The notes below the pieces were generated by a model that saw nothing but the letters and a program-made list of their open reading frames with translations, was not told the DNA's origin and did not search any database. 64,000 nt of DNA. Source: Streptomyces sp. NRRL F-5727 (GTDB taxonomy: Bacteria; Actinomycetota; Actinomycetes; Streptomycetales; Streptomycetaceae). The translations under genes and the position numbers were made by a program. The DNA lies in the NCBI RefSeq assembly GCF_000719555.1, contig NZ_JOGX01000038.1, positions 1 to 64,000 on the forward strand. Reading direction: 5' to 3'. This document shows positions 1-9,187 of this stretch, piece after piece (within the stretch, counting starts at the first letter, position 1; each line of letters begins with the position of its first letter).

Positions 1-260
1 CCGCCCCGCCCGCGCCGGCCCCCGCCCCCGCGCCCGCCCCCGTACAGGCGCCGGCGCCCGCCCGGCAGGCCGCGCCCGCGCAGGCTCCCGCGCCCGCTCC
101 CGCCCCCGTACAGCACCAGCCGCAGCCGCAGCCGGTGGCGCCCGAGGACGACGTGCCGGAGGAGGACGATCCGGACCTCGTGGAGTCGGCGCTCTCCGGG
201 CACGAGCTGATCGTGCGCGAGCTCGGCGCCACCGTTGTGGAGGAATACACGAACGACTAG
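1..260 (+). CDS. dnaX: DNA polymerase III subunit gamma/tau, C-terminal end (partial)
   Basis: Only the last ~86 codons are present; the reading frame is open from the window edge (first full codon at base 3) to a TAG at 258-260. The translated piece is a long Pro/Ala-rich linker followed by a short acidic stretch and an ending that reads [21 protein letters not shown] Pro/Ala-rich tail ending in a conserved E-L-I-V-R-E-L-G-A segment is typical of streptomycete clamp-loader gamma/tau subunits, and dnaX directly upstream of purD is the arrangement I recall from S. coelicolor. The ATPase domains lie outside the window, so the call rests on the tail and the neighbour. Confidence 0.7.
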   Translation, partial: APPAPAPAPAPAPVQAPAPARQAAPAQAPAPAPAPVQHQPQPQPVAPEDDVPEEDDPDLVESALSGHELIVRELGATVVEEYTND

Positions 261-321
261 GGCCGTCTCGCTCGGTGGCCCGCACAAGGACCTTCCCGGC
301 CATCGGGCTACCCTGGCTGGC

Positions 322-1572
322 GTGAAGGTCCTCGTCATCGGCGGCGGCGCCCGCGAACACGCCCTGTGCCGCTCTCTCTCCCTCGATCCCGACGTCACCG
401 CTCTGCACTGCGCGCCCGGCAACGCCGGAATCGCCGAGGTCGCCGAGCTGCACCCGGTCGACCAGCTGGACGGCGGCGCGGTCGCCGCGCTGGCCGGCGA
501 GCTCGGCGCCGACCTGGTCGTCGTCGGCCCGGAGGCCCCGCTCGTCGCCGGTGTCGCCGACGCCGTCCGCGCCGCCGGCATCCCGGTCTTCGGCCCCTCC
601 CAGGAGGCGGCGCTGCTGGAGGGCTCCAAGGCGTTCGCCAAGGACGTCATGGCCGGCGCCGGTGTGCCCACCGCCCGCAGCTACGTCTGCACGACCCCCG
701 CCGAGATCGACGAGGCCCTCGACGCCTTCGGCGCCCCGTACGTCGTCAAGGACGACGGTCTCGCGGCCGGCAAGGGCGTCGTCGTCACCGAGGACGTCGA
801 GGCGGCCCGCGCCCACGCGCTGGCCTGCGACCGCGTGGTCATCGAGGAGTACCTGGACGGCCCCGAGGTCTCCCTCTTCGCGATCACCGACGGCACCACC
901 GTCCTCCCGCTCCAGCCCGCGCAGGACTTCAAGCGCGCGCTCGACGGCGACGAGGGCCCCAACACCGGCGGCATGGGCGCCTACTCGCCGCTGCCGTGGG
1001 CCGACCCGAAGCTGGTCGACGAGGTCATGGAGACCGTCCTCCAGCCGACCGTCGACGAGCTGCGCCGCCGCGGCACCCCCTTCTCCGGCCTGCTGTACGC
1101 CGGTCTGGCGATCACCAGCCGCGGTGTGCGGGTCATCGAGTTCAACGCCCGCTTCGGCGACCCCGAGACGCAGGTCGTCCTGGCCCGTCTGAAGACCCCG
1201 CTCGCGGGCGTCCTGCTGCACTCCGCCAACGGCACGCTCGCCGACCAGGCGCCGCTGGCCTGGCGCGACGACGCCGCCGTCACCGTGGTCGTCGCCTCGC
1301 ACAACTACCCGGGCACCCCGCGCACCGGCGACCCCATCGAGGGTCTCGCCGAGGTCGCGGAGCAGGACGCGCCGCACGCGTACGTGCTGCACGCCGGCAC
1401 CAAGCGGGACGGCGACGCGGTCGTCAGCGCCGGCGGGCGGGTCCTCTCCGTCACCGCCACCGGTTCGGACCTGGCCGAGGCCCGCGAGCGCGCCTACGCG
1501 GCAGTCGGCCGCATCCGCCTTGACGGTTCGCAGCACCGTACGGACATCGCGCTCAAGGCCGCCCAAGGCTGA
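322..1572 (+). CDS. purD: Phosphoribosylamine-glycine ligase (GAR synthetase)
   Basis: ATP-grasp enzyme that joins glycine to 5-phosphoribosylamine, the second step of de novo purine synthesis, in the cytoplasm. The 416-residue protein opens with the N-terminal dinucleotide-like motif [14 protein letters not shown], carries the ATP-grasp lid stretch with [14 protein letters not shown], and has the metal/ATP site around [12 protein letters not shown]; length fits the family. I chose GTG 322 because family homology begins exactly there; an in-frame ATG at 235 would overlap the end of dnaX and add unconserved residues. There is no Shine-Dalgarno sequence. TACCCT at 309-314 sits seven bases before the GTG, which suggests a leaderless transcript. 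Confidence 0.95.
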   Translation: MKVLVIGGGAREHALCRSLSLDPDVTALHCAPGNAGIAEVAELHPVDQLDGGAVAALAGELGADLVVVGPEAPLVAGVADAVRAAGIPVFGPSQEAALLEGSKAFAKDVMAGAGVPTARSYVCTTPAEIDEALDAFGAPYVVKDDGLAAGKGVVVTEDVEAARAHALACDRVVIEEYLDGPEVSLFAITDGTTVLPLQPAQDFKRALDGDEGPNTGGMGAYSPLPWADPKLVDEVMETVLQPTVDELRRRGTPFSGLLYAGLAITSRGVRVIEFNARFGDPETQVVLARLKTPLAGVLLHSANGTLADQAPLAWRDDAAVTVVVASHNYPGTPRTGDPIEGLAEVAEQDAPHAYVLHAGTKRDGDAVVSAGGRVLSVTATGSDLAEARERAYAAVGRIRLDGSQHRTDIALKAAQG

Positions 1573-1834
1573 CCCGGACGGGAGCGCGGGCGCGGCCGGG
1601 AAGTCAAGCGACCGGCCGCGCCACCGGCACCACCTTTACCCAAAGCCATTCGATCGAGTGACGGCTCGGCCATCTGGATGACGCCCGCCGAAGCCCCAAC
1701 TAGGGTGCGGCGCAGGCGTTCCGGCACTTGGCCCACCGGCATTGCGATGTCAGTGACGGGTGCCACAGTGGGGGAGTGAGCAACACCACCACGGGTAGTC
1801 CCGTCCTGGACGGGCAGAGGGGGTGAGGTACGGC

Positions 1835-3583
1835 GTGTCCGGCAGCGGCTTCGGAAACGGCGGCAGCGACAGCGGCCTCGGCGAGGAGTGGGGCGTGCGC
1901 GCCGCGCGCTCCCGCGCCCTCGCGGTCCTCCGCGTCCGGGGGCGGGCGCTCGGCGCCGCGATCCTCCCCGCCGCCGTCGCCGTCGTGCTGTACGCGGGCG
2001 AGGTCACCGGCCACTTCACGGGGTCGGGATGGGCCACCGCCCGCTGGATCGTGACCGTCCTCGCCGTCCTCGTCCTGCTCGCCGCCGCGGCCGTCGCCCT
2101 CGTCGTCGCCCGCGCCCGTCCGGCCGTGACGCCGACGGTGGAGCTCACCGAGACCGCGGCCCCCGATCTGCACCGCCTGGTGCGGGACCTGGCCGACCGG
2201 CTCGACGTGCCCGCGCCCTCCGCGATAGCCCTGACCCCGGACTGCGACAGCTGGCTGGAGGACCGCTCCCATCCGGCGCACGGGCGGGCGGCCGTCCCCG
2301 CCGGCAGCGGTCCCGTCCTCGTCATAGGCTCCCCGTTCCTCTGGTGGATGCGGGTCGGCGAGCTGCGGGCGGTCCTGGCCCCGGTCGTCGCCGGCACCGG
2401 CCCGGCCGCCGATCCCGACATAGCCGCCGCCCGCCGCTTCGTCCGCGGGCTCGACGCGGCCGTCGCCGTCCCCGGCGAGCCCGGCCTCGGAGCGCTGCGC
2501 CGGCTCGGCGCCCGGGGCGTCGGCCGGGTGGCCCGGCTGCTGCTGCGGGCCTGCGGCACGCACGCCGCCGAGATGGAGCGCGGGGTCGCCGCCGCCGGAT
2601 CCGAGCGCGCCCAGGCCGTGGACCACGGGGCCCGGATCGTCGCCCAGGAGCAGGTCGGCCTCGCCTACGCGGGCTGGGACCGGCTCCTCACCCGGGTCGC
2701 GCTGCCCGCCTGGCGGATGGGCCGCTGGCCCTCCGGACTCGACGCCGGCGTGGTCTCCGCGCTGACCGAGCTGTCGAACCGCGACCGGCTCGCGGAGGGC
2801 TTCTCCTCCCGGCTCGGCGAGCGCCCGGCCTGCGACCTCCTGGAGGAGCCCGGCGCCGTGGACGAGGCCGCCTCGCTGCTCGCCGCCCGGCTCTTCCACG
2901 GCGGCCCGGCCGAGCCCGGCCCGGACTGGGCCCCGGTCGAGTGGAGCCGGTACCCGGAGGAGGTCGTCGACCGGAAGTGGCGCGCCGAGGCCGCCCGCCT
3001 CCACGACGTCCTCGACCGCATGGGGACGGGCACCGCACCCGGCGCCGCCGAGGGCCCCACCCTCACCCGCGTCCTCACCCACCTGACGGCCCCGCCCCCT
3101 GCCGCCGCGCCGGAGAAGGCCGCCGCCGTCACCCCGCACACCGGCGAGGCCGACGAGGACGACGACGAGGTCGGCAACCCCGCCGCCGACGCGCTCGCCG
3201 CCGCGCTCAGCGCCCAGGTGGCGCGCGAGGAGGCCCAGCGGGAGGCCAGAGCCGCGGCCGCCGCCCCGGCGGGCGGGGGCATCGCCGGCTTCTCCGGCCC
3301 CGACGGGCCCTGGCCGCTCTGTCCGCTGCTCCCGCCCCGAACCGGCCGGGACCTGCTCGCCGACCACGTGACCGCGCTGGTCTGCTGCGCCGCCGTCGAC
3401 TCCACCGGTGCCGCGCCCGGCCTCGACTGGCTCGACGGGCCCGCGCTGCTCGTCGGCGGCGAGCGGGCGGCGGACCTCGGGCCGCGGGTGCTGGCCCTGG
3501 TCGAGGAGGGCGACCCGGCGCCGCTGCGGGCCTGGCTCAGCACCACCGGCGTCCGCCCGGAGAAGCCCGTCCGGCTCCTCTGA
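1835..3583 (+). CDS. Membrane protein with degenerate M48-peptidase-like domain
   Basis: A 582-residue protein I cannot assign to a characterised function. After an Arg-rich cytoplasmic start it has two hydrophobic segments (about residues 40-60 and 70-95). A region then resembles the start of M48 zinc peptidases: a helix with HRLVRDLADRLDVPAP and a stretch reading IGSPFLWWMRVGELRAVLAP. Where M48 enzymes have the zinc-binding HExxH, this protein reads PVVAGT, so it should be inactive. The C-terminal third is acidic and Ala-rich, then ends in a second conserved-looking block. GTG 1835 is preceded by GAGGT at good spacing; GTG 1823 is in frame but its ribosome site is too close. It follows purD by 262 bases with no obvious function in purine synthesis. 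Confidence 0.6.
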   Translation: MSGSGFGNGGSDSGLGEEWGVRAARSRALAVLRVRGRALGAAILPAAVAVVLYAGEVTGHFTGSGWATARWIVTVLAVLVLLAAAAVALVVARARPAVTPTVELTETAAPDLHRLVRDLADRLDVPAPSAIALTPDCDSWLEDRSHPAHGRAAVPAGSGPVLVIGSPFLWWMRVGELRAVLAPVVAGTGPAADPDIAAARRFVRGLDAAVAVPGEPGLGALRRLGARGVGRVARLLLRACGTHAAEMERGVAAAGSERAQAVDHGARIVAQEQVGLAYAGWDRLLTRVALPAWRMGRWPSGLDAGVVSALTELSNRDRLAEGFSSRLGERPACDLLEEPGAVDEAASLLAARLFHGGPAEPGPDWAPVEWSRYPEEVVDRKWRAEAARLHDVLDRMGTGTAPGAAEGPTLTRVLTHLTAPPPAAAPEKAAAVTPHTGEADEDDDEVGNPAADALAAALSAQVAREEAQREARAAAAAPAGGGIAGFSGPDGPWPLCPLLPPRTGRDLLADHVTALVCCAAVDSTGAAPGLDWLDGPALLVGGERAADLGPRVLALVEEGDPAPLRAWLSTTGVRPEKPVRLL

Positions 3584-3820
3584 CGCGCGCGCAGGACGAC
3601 GCCTCCCGGACGGCCCGCCCGGACCGCCCTCCCGGACGGCCCTCGCGGACCGCCCCGGTACCGACTACCGGAGCGTCGTGTTCCACCTTCAACGATTTCA
3701 CGACGAACGGTGACGGAGTGCGTGCGTTATGTGATGTGCTGGAGACCGGCACTGACAGAGGCACCATCCGCGGGCAGGGGCCCGCGGCACTGACCGGGGG
3801 AGTCGAGGGAGGGGCGCGCC

Positions 3821-5281
3821 ATGGGGGCGGAGCAGATCAGGCGCTGGGAGTCGGGTGCGCTCGCGCACGCGGTCTCCGATCCCTTCGGCCAGGGCCCGCT
3901 GCCCTGGCTGCGCGGTTCGGAGAACTACTTCGACGACACGGGGCAGATGGTGCCCTGGTACGCGGACGAGACGCTGGCCCGCGGCGGCGCGGGCGGGCCC
4001 CGCACCGCCGACGACGTACGCCGCCAGATCAAGGGCTTCGCCTCCGGCGGCGCCGTGGCGCCCGGCGAGTCGATCGACTTCCACGTCACGGTGGACCCGC
4101 CGCAGCCGTTCTCGGTCGACGTCTACCGGATCGGGCACTACGGCGGCGACGGCGCCGCGAAGATCACCACCAGCCCGCGGCTCTCCGGCATCGTCCAGCC
4201 GCCGCCGCTCACCGCCGACCGCACGGTCTCCTGCCACCACTGGTGGCAGTCCTGGCGGCTCCAGGTCCCGAGCTACTGGTCGATCGGCGCGTACGTCGCC
4301 GTCCTCACGACCGCCGACGGCTACCGCTCCCACATCCCCTTCACGGTCCGCGACTCCCACCCGGCGGACCTCCTCCTCGTCCTCCCGGACGTGACCTGGC
4401 AGGCGTACAACCTCTACCCGGAGGACGGGCGCACCGGCGCCAGCCTCTACCACGCGTGGGACGAGGAGGGCCGGCTGCTCGGCGAGGAGGAGGCGGCGAT
4501 CACCGTCTCCTTCGACCGGCCGTACGCGGGCGCGGGCCTGCCCCTGCACGTGGGCCACGCCTACGACTTCATCCGCTGGGCGGAGCGGTACGGCTACGAC
4601 CTGGCGTACGCGGAGACCCGCGACCTGCACGCCGGCCGGATCGACCCGACCCGCTACCGGGGCCTGGTCTTCCCCGGCCACGACGAGTACTGGTCGGCGC
4701 CGATGCGGAAGGCCGCCGAGCGCGCCCGCGACCAGGGCACCTCGCTGGTCTTCCTCTCCGCCAACACCATGTACTGGCACGTGGAGCTGGGCCCCTCGCC
4801 GTCCGGCGTGCCGGACCGGCTCCTCACCTGCCGCAAGCGCCGCGGCCCCGGCCGCCCCGCCCTCTGGCGCGAGGTGGACCGTCCCGAGCAGCAGCTCCTC
4901 GGCATCCAGTACGCCGGCCGGGTGCCCGAACCGCACCCGCTCGTCGTGCGGAACGCGGAGCACTGGCTCTGGGAGGCGACCGGCGCCGGCGACGGCGACG
5001 AGCTGCCCGGCCTGGTCGCCGGCGAGGCGGACCGCTACTTCCCGCGCACCCCGCTCCCCGAGCACGACAGCCGCATCCTGCTCGCCCACTCGCCCTACCG
5101 GGACGGCGACGGGGTGCTGCGGCACCAGGAGACCAGCCTCTACCGGGCGCCGTCGGGCGCCTGGGTCTTCGCCTCCGGCACCTTCGCCTGGTCGCCGGCG
5201 CTGGACCGGCCGGGCCATGTGGACCCCCAGGTGCAGCGCGCCACCGCCAACCTCCTCGACCGGATCTGTAAGAGGGACTGA
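3821..5281 (+). CDS. N,N-dimethylformamidase large-subunit-like protein
   Basis: A 486-residue protein resembling the C-terminal domain of the beta (large) subunit of N,N-dimethylformamidase, a glutamine-amidotransferase-like fold. Visible family stretches are the Trp/Tyr-rich TWQAYNLYPEDG around residue 190, GHAYDFIRWAERYGYDLAYAE near 250, and FPGHDEYWSAPMRKA near 290. Many actinomycetes carry such single-gene homologues with no demonstrated amidase activity, so the substrate is unknown. The ATG at 3821 has a strong purine-rich ribosome site (GGAGGGG). No signal peptide is seen. It sits 87 bases upstream of purC, in the same direction, but homology gives no purine role. Confidence 0.7.
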   Translation: MGAEQIRRWESGALAHAVSDPFGQGPLPWLRGSENYFDDTGQMVPWYADETLARGGAGGPRTADDVRRQIKGFASGGAVAPGESIDFHVTVDPPQPFSVDVYRIGHYGGDGAAKITTSPRLSGIVQPPPLTADRTVSCHHWWQSWRLQVPSYWSIGAYVAVLTTADGYRSHIPFTVRDSHPADLLLVLPDVTWQAYNLYPEDGRTGASLYHAWDEEGRLLGEEEAAITVSFDRPYAGAGLPLHVGHAYDFIRWAERYGYDLAYAETRDLHAGRIDPTRYRGLVFPGHDEYWSAPMRKAAERARDQGTSLVFLSANTMYWHVELGPSPSGVPDRLLTCRKRRGPGRPALWREVDRPEQQLLGIQYAGRVPEPHPLVVRNAEHWLWEATGAGDGDELPGLVAGEADRYFPRTPLPEHDSRILLAHSPYRDGDGVLRHQETSLYRAPSGAWVFASGTFAWSPALDRPGHVDPQVQRATANLLDRICKRD

Positions 5282-5367
5282 CCGGGGCGAGCCCGCCCCG
5301 GTCGGCGGGCCCGCTCGCGCGTGCGAGAGAATCGGACCGTTCCTGGATCAACCTACGCGGAGGAACC

Positions 5368-6276
5368 GTGTCCGGATTCGTAGAAAAGCCCGAGCCCGTC
5401 GAGGTCCCGGGCCTGACCCACCTGCACACGGGCAAGGTGCGCGACCTGTACCGGAACGGGGCCGGCGAGCTCGTCATGGTGGCGAGCGACCGCATGTCCG
5501 CGTACGACTGGGTCCTGCCCACCGAGATCCCGGACAAGGGCCGCGTCCTCACCCAGCTCTCGCTGTGGTGGTTCGACCAGCTCTCCGACCTGGCCCCTAA
5601 CCACGTGCTCTCCACCGAGCTGCCGGCCGGCGCCCCCGCCGACTGGGCGGGCCGGACCCTGATCTGCAAGTCCCTGGACATGGTCCCGGTCGAGTGCGTC
5701 GCCCGCGGCTACCTGACCGGCTCCGGCCTGGTCGAGTACGACGAGTCCCGCACGGTCTGCGGCCTCGCGCTCCCCGAGGGGCTGACCGACGGCTCCGAGC
5801 TGCCCGCGCCGATCTTCACCCCGGCGACCAAGGCCGCCGTCGGCGACCACGACGAGAACGTCTCGTACGAGGAGGTGGCCCGCCAGGTCGGCGCCGAGAC
5901 CGCCGCCCTGCTGCGCCAGACCACCCTCGCCGTCTACGGCCGGGCCCGGGACATCGCCCGGGAGCGCGGGATCATCCTCGCCGACACCAAGTTCGAGTTC
6001 GGCTTCGAGGGCGGGACCCTCGTCCTCGCCGACGAGGTGCTGACCCCGGACTCCTCGCGCTTCTGGCCGGCCGACCAGTGGCAGCCGGGCCGCGCCCAGC
6101 CCTCGTACGACAAGCAGTTCGTCCGGGACTGGCTGACCTCCCCGGCCTCCGGCTGGGACCGGAAGAGCGAGCAGCCGCCGCCGGCCCTCCCGCAGGAGAT
6201 CGTGGCCGCCACCCGCGCCAAGTACGTGGAGGCGTACGAGCTGCTGACCGGCAGGTCCTGGTCCGACAGCTTCTAG
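5368..6276 (+). CDS. purC: Phosphoribosylaminoimidazole-succinocarboxamide synthase
   Basis: SAICAR synthetase: joins aspartate to CAIR using ATP in de novo purine synthesis. The 302-residue protein has the family opening (HTGKVRDLY near residue 20), SDRMSAYDWVLPTEIPDKG, the ECVARGYLTGSG block and the C-terminal ADEVLTPDSSRFWP and SYDKQFVRDWL motifs, so it looks complete and catalytically intact. GTG 5368 follows a GGAGGAA ribosome site. The gene is separate from the purSQL and purFM blocks; dispersed purine genes are normal in Streptomyces. Confidence 0.97.
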   Translation: MSGFVEKPEPVEVPGLTHLHTGKVRDLYRNGAGELVMVASDRMSAYDWVLPTEIPDKGRVLTQLSLWWFDQLSDLAPNHVLSTELPAGAPADWAGRTLICKSLDMVPVECVARGYLTGSGLVEYDESRTVCGLALPEGLTDGSELPAPIFTPATKAAVGDHDENVSYEEVARQVGAETAALLRQTTLAVYGRARDIARERGIILADTKFEFGFEGGTLVLADEVLTPDSSRFWPADQWQPGRAQPSYDKQFVRDWLTSPASGWDRKSEQPPPALPQEIVAATRAKYVEAYELLTGRSWSDSF

Positions 6277-6346
6277 CCGCGCCCGGCCGTACGGGTCCCC
6301 TCGCCGGGGCCCGTACGGCTCCGGCTGTGTGGCCGCGCACACGAAG

Positions 6347-6376
6347 AAGGCCCCGGTTCCTGAGAACCGGGGCCTT
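6347..6376 (-). terminator. Hairpin terminator of tRNA-Gly(GCC)
   Basis: Perfect 13-bp inverted repeat (6347-6359 with 6364-6376) with loop CTGA. It lies immediately 3' of the minus-strand tRNA-Gly at 6385-6456, followed in that direction by TTCTTCG. It also sits downstream of purC on the plus strand and could stop both transcripts. Confidence 0.8.
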
Positions 6377-6384
6377 CACGCTGA

Positions 6385-6456
6385 GCGGACGACGAGATTC
6401 GAACTCGCGACCCTCACCTTGGCAAGGTGATGCTCTACCAACTGAGCCACGTCCGC
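6385..6456 (-). tRNA. tRNA-Gly (anticodon GCC), copy 1
   Basis: 72-nt cloverleaf on the minus strand beginning GCGGACG and ending CGTCCGC, with 7-bp acceptor stem, the anticodon loop TTGCCAA flanked by a CACC/GGTG stem, and a T-loop GTTCGAATC. The 3' CCA is not encoded. The mature sequence is identical to the copy at 10263-10334. Confidence 0.97.
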
Positions 6457-6478
6457 CTGCGCCGTAGCGCGCTGCTAA

Positions 6479-7093
6479 CTATACCCAACCTTTCGACCGC
6501 GCGAGACGCACCGCGGCATGACGGTTCTCGGCACCGAGCTTCGCGGCGGCGGAGGAGAGGTAGTTCCGGACCGTGCCGGGGGAGAGCGCGGCCCGCCGGG
6601 CGATCTCCGTGACGGGGGCGCCGTCGGCGGCGAGTTCGAGCACCTCGGCCTCCCGGGCGGTCAGCGGGGAGTCGCCGGCCGCGATCGCGTCGGCCGCCAA
6701 CTCCGGGTCCACGTAACGGTTTCCGGCGTGCACGGTACGGATCAGCTCGGCCAGCCGCTGGGCGCTGACGGTCTTCGGGGCGAAGCCGCGGACGCCCGCC
6801 GCGAGGGCCCGCTTGAGGTGGCCGGGGCGGCCGTGGCTGGTCACGATCATCGTGCGGCAGTCGGGCAGTTCGTCCCGGATCGATGTGGCCACCGTCACAC
6901 CGTCCGCCCCCGGCATCTGGAGGTCGAGGACGGCGACGTCGGGCCGGTGGGCGCGGGCCATGGCGAGCGCCTCGGGGCCGGTCGCCGCCTCGGCGACGAC
7001 GACCAGGTCGTCCTCCAGGGCGAGCAGGGCGGCGAGCGCGCCCCGGATCAGGTGCTCGTCGTCGGCGAGCAGCACGCGTACGGGCTCGGTCAC
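6479..7093 (-). CDS. NarL/FixJ-family response regulator
   Basis: A 204-residue two-component response regulator. The receiver domain occupies about residues 1-120, with the acidic pair at D11-D12, phospho-acceptor D57 in VAVLDLQMPG, and T/K switch residues in TSHG and PKTV. The C-terminal LuxR-type helix-turn-helix is about residues 140-200 (LTAREAEVLELAADG; GTVRNYLSSAAAKLG). GTG 7093 overlaps the kinase stop by four bases (GTGA), so the pair is translationally coupled. Together with the adjacent ABC-2 exporter genes it resembles DesK/DesR-type or drug-efflux systems that sense membrane or antibiotic stress; the ligand is unknown. Confidence 0.93.
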   Translation of the reverse strand: MTEPVRVLLADDEHLIRGALAALLALEDDLVVVAEAATGPEALAMARAHRPDVAVLDLQMPGADGVTVATSIRDELPDCRTMIVTSHGRPGHLKRALAAGVRGFAPKTVSAQRLAELIRTVHAGNRYVDPELAADAIAAGDSPLTAREAEVLELAADGAPVTEIARRAALSPGTVRNYLSSAAAKLGAENRHAAVRLARSKGWV

Positions 7094-8355
7094 GCGACCG
7101 TCTCCCTCTCCTGTCGGGTGCCGGTGTTCTCCGGCACGGCCAGCGGCACCCGGGCGGTGACGCGGAAGGAGTGCGGGTCCGCGAACCCGGCCTCCAGGGT
7201 GCCGCCCACCGCCCCGAGCCGTTCGCGCAGCCCGGCGAGGCCGGAGCCGGTACGGCCGGGGGCGCCGGCCCCGTCCCGTACGGAGGCCCCGTCGTTCTCG
7301 ACGGTCAGCAGCACCTCGTCCGCCGTCCGCCGCAGGGCGATCGCGCAGCGGCGGGCGTCGCCGTGCCGCAGCACGTTGGTGGTGGTCTCGCGGACGACCC
7401 AGCCGAGCGCGGACTGCACCCCGGAGGGCAGGTCGAGGGCGGGGGCGTCGACGGCGCAGTCGATGCCGGCGGCGTCGAGGACGCCCCGGGCGCCCTCCAG
7501 CTCGACCCGCAGATCGGCCTCCCGGTAGCCGCGGACGACCTCCCGGACCTCCCGCTGGGACTCCTGGGCGATCCGCTGGACCTCGACCATCTGGTCCACG
7601 CCCTCGGGGCGGCCGCGCCGGGCGAGCTGGACGGCCAGCTCGCTCTTGAGCGCGATCACCGAGAGGTTGCGGCCCATGACGTCGTGCAGGTCGCGGCCGA
7701 AGCGGAGCCGTTCCTCGGCGACGGCGAGGCGGGCCTTCAGGTCGCGGGAGCGCTCCAGCTCCTGGACGACGCCGAGCAGCCAGGAGGAGAAGCCGCAGGC
7801 GCCGGCGGTCCCGCAGCCGCCGACGGCGACGGCGAGGACGGTGGCGGCGCCGGGCAGCAGGCCGTGGCCGAGCAGGACGACGGGCAGCGCGGTGACGAGT
7901 CCGGCGGCGCCCGCCACGTACAGCATCCGCCGGACGCCGTCGACGCAGAGGGCGAGCGTGCCCACGGTGAAGACGGCGGTGCCGACGATCACGCTCGCGT
8001 TGATGGAGGCGTCGGGCAGCACCCCGGCCGTCCACAGCACGACGACGATCAGGTTGCCCGTCGCGGTCGTGGCGGCGACGCCGGTCGCGAGCCGGACGGG
8101 CCGGGGCCGGATGCCGGTGGTGTGGTCGAGGCTGCGGGAGGCGAGGAAGCCGCAGAGCAGCGCGTGGACGAGGACCCACAGGCAGAGCCCGACGGCGCCG
8201 GCGGTGGAGAGCGGGCTGTCGTCGGAGCGGGAGAGCGGGATGCCTCCGAAGGCGAACAGCTCGATCGGTACGAAGAGGTGGAAGGTCCAGCGGGTGTACA
8301 GCTCGACCTTCCCGGCGACGCTGCGCCGTGACCACCATCCCGTCATCGCGGACAT
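7090..8355 (-). CDS. DesK-type sensor histidine kinase
   Basis: A 421-residue membrane kinase. About six hydrophobic segments fill residues 20-195. A HisKA_3 dimerisation helix follows with phospho-acceptor H224 in FGRDLHDVMGRNLSV, then a HATPase domain containing VVRETTTNVLRHG (N box) and GSGLAGLRERL (G box). ATG 8355 is used, although a second in-frame ATG (8346) is three codons downstream. It overlaps the response regulator by four bases and lies 28 bases after the ABC permease, so the four genes from 10125 down to 6479 probably form one operon in which the sensor controls its own exporter. Confidence 0.92.
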   Translation of the reverse strand: MSAMTGWWSRRSVAGKVELYTRWTFHLFVPIELFAFGGIPLSRSDDSPLSTAGAVGLCLWVLVHALLCGFLASRSLDHTTGIRPRPVRLATGVAATTATGNLIVVVLWTAGVLPDASINASVIVGTAVFTVGTLALCVDGVRRMLYVAGAAGLVTALPVVLLGHGLLPGAATVLAVAVGGCGTAGACGFSSWLLGVVQELERSRDLKARLAVAEERLRFGRDLHDVMGRNLSVIALKSELAVQLARRGRPEGVDQMVEVQRIAQESQREVREVVRGYREADLRVELEGARGVLDAAGIDCAVDAPALDLPSGVQSALGWVVRETTTNVLRHGDARRCAIALRRTADEVLLTVENDGASVRDGAGAPGRTGSGLAGLRERLGAVGGTLEAGFADPHSFRVTARVPLAVPENTGTRQERETVA

Positions 8356-8383
8356 CCGTCCCCGTCTCCCCTCCGGTCCCGCC

Positions 8384-9187
8384 CTAGCGCCGCGGTTCCC
8401 AGCGGAACCAGTGGCGGACCGCCCACCCCGTCAGGACGCCCCAGGCCACTGTATTGAGCGCGGCGGTGAGCAGGCTGCCCGCGTGGGCGGTGCCGAGCCA
8501 GCCGGCCCGGACGAACTCCATGACGCCGCTGAGCGGGAGCAGCTGGGCGAGGTCGGCGGCGAGGCCGGGCAGGGCGTCGCGGGGGACGAAGAGACCGGAG
8601 CCGAAGGAGGAGACGAGGAAGAGCGGCAGGGTGGTGAGGCCGGCGCTCTCGACGGTGCGGGTGATGGTGGTGGTGACGGCGGCGAGCCCGGCGAGCAGCG
8701 CGATCGCGGCGGCGAGGCCGAGGACGAGCAGGTCGGGGCGGGCGGGGGCGTCGAGGTCGAGGAGGGCGACGCCGCCGACGGTGAGGATCGCGCACTGGGC
8801 GAGGGCGATGGCGGTGGCGGGCAGCGCGGCGCCGGCGAGGATCTCGGGGTCGGTGGCCTCGCCGGTGCGCAGCCGCTTGAGGACGAGTTCCTCGCGGCGG
8901 GCGGTGAGGCTGGAGGTGAGGCTCATGTAGACGACGAGCAGCAGGACCATGCCGGTGCCGCCGATGAGGGTGGCGGCGCCGAGGGAGATGCCGAGGGTGG
9001 CCTCGTCGACGCCCTTGAGGGAGGACCGCAGCAGGAAGATCATCAGCAGCGGCATGGCGGCCGCGACGAAGAGGTTGTTGCGGTTGCGGCCGAGGAGGGT
9101 GAGTTCGGCCCGGCCGAGGGCGGCGAGCCGGGTGAGGGTGGTGGACGGGCGGCCGGTGGCGGGTGCGGTGGTCTGTGGCGTGTTCAT
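8384..9187 (-). CDS. ABC-2 type transporter permease
   Basis: A 267-residue integral membrane protein with about six hydrophobic segments typical of ABC-2 permeases: an N-terminal re-entrant region near residues 40-60, then LIGGTGMVLLLVVYMS, a central ALPATAIALAQCAIL, and a C-terminal group including the loop FVPRDALPGLAADLAQLLPLSGVMEF. It probably exports a drug or lipid with the ATPase encoded immediately upstream; ATG 9187 overlaps the ATPase stop by four bases. The substrate cannot be read from the sequence. Confidence 0.9.
   Translation of the reverse strand: MNTPQTTAPATGRPSTTLTRLAALGRAELTLLGRNRNNLFVAAAMPLLMIFLLRSSLKGVDEATLGISLGAATLIGGTGMVLLLVVYMSLTSSLTARREELVLKRLRTGEATDPEILAGAALPATAIALAQCAILTVGGVALLDLDAPARPDLLVLGLAAAIALLAGLAAVTTTITRTVESAGLTTLPLFLVSSFGSGLFVPRDALPGLAADLAQLLPLSGVMEFVRAGWLGTAHAGSLLTAALNTVAWGVLTGWAVRHWFRWEPRR

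Noticed and set aside
36..120. CCCGCGCCCGC-type repeats at the start of the window
   Set aside because: They encode the Pro/Ala-rich linker of DnaX, not an independent repeat element.
3698..5218. 506-codon minus-strand open frame opposite the dimethylformamidase-like gene
   Set aside because: No domain or ribosome site; composition is typical of an antisense frame in high-GC DNA.
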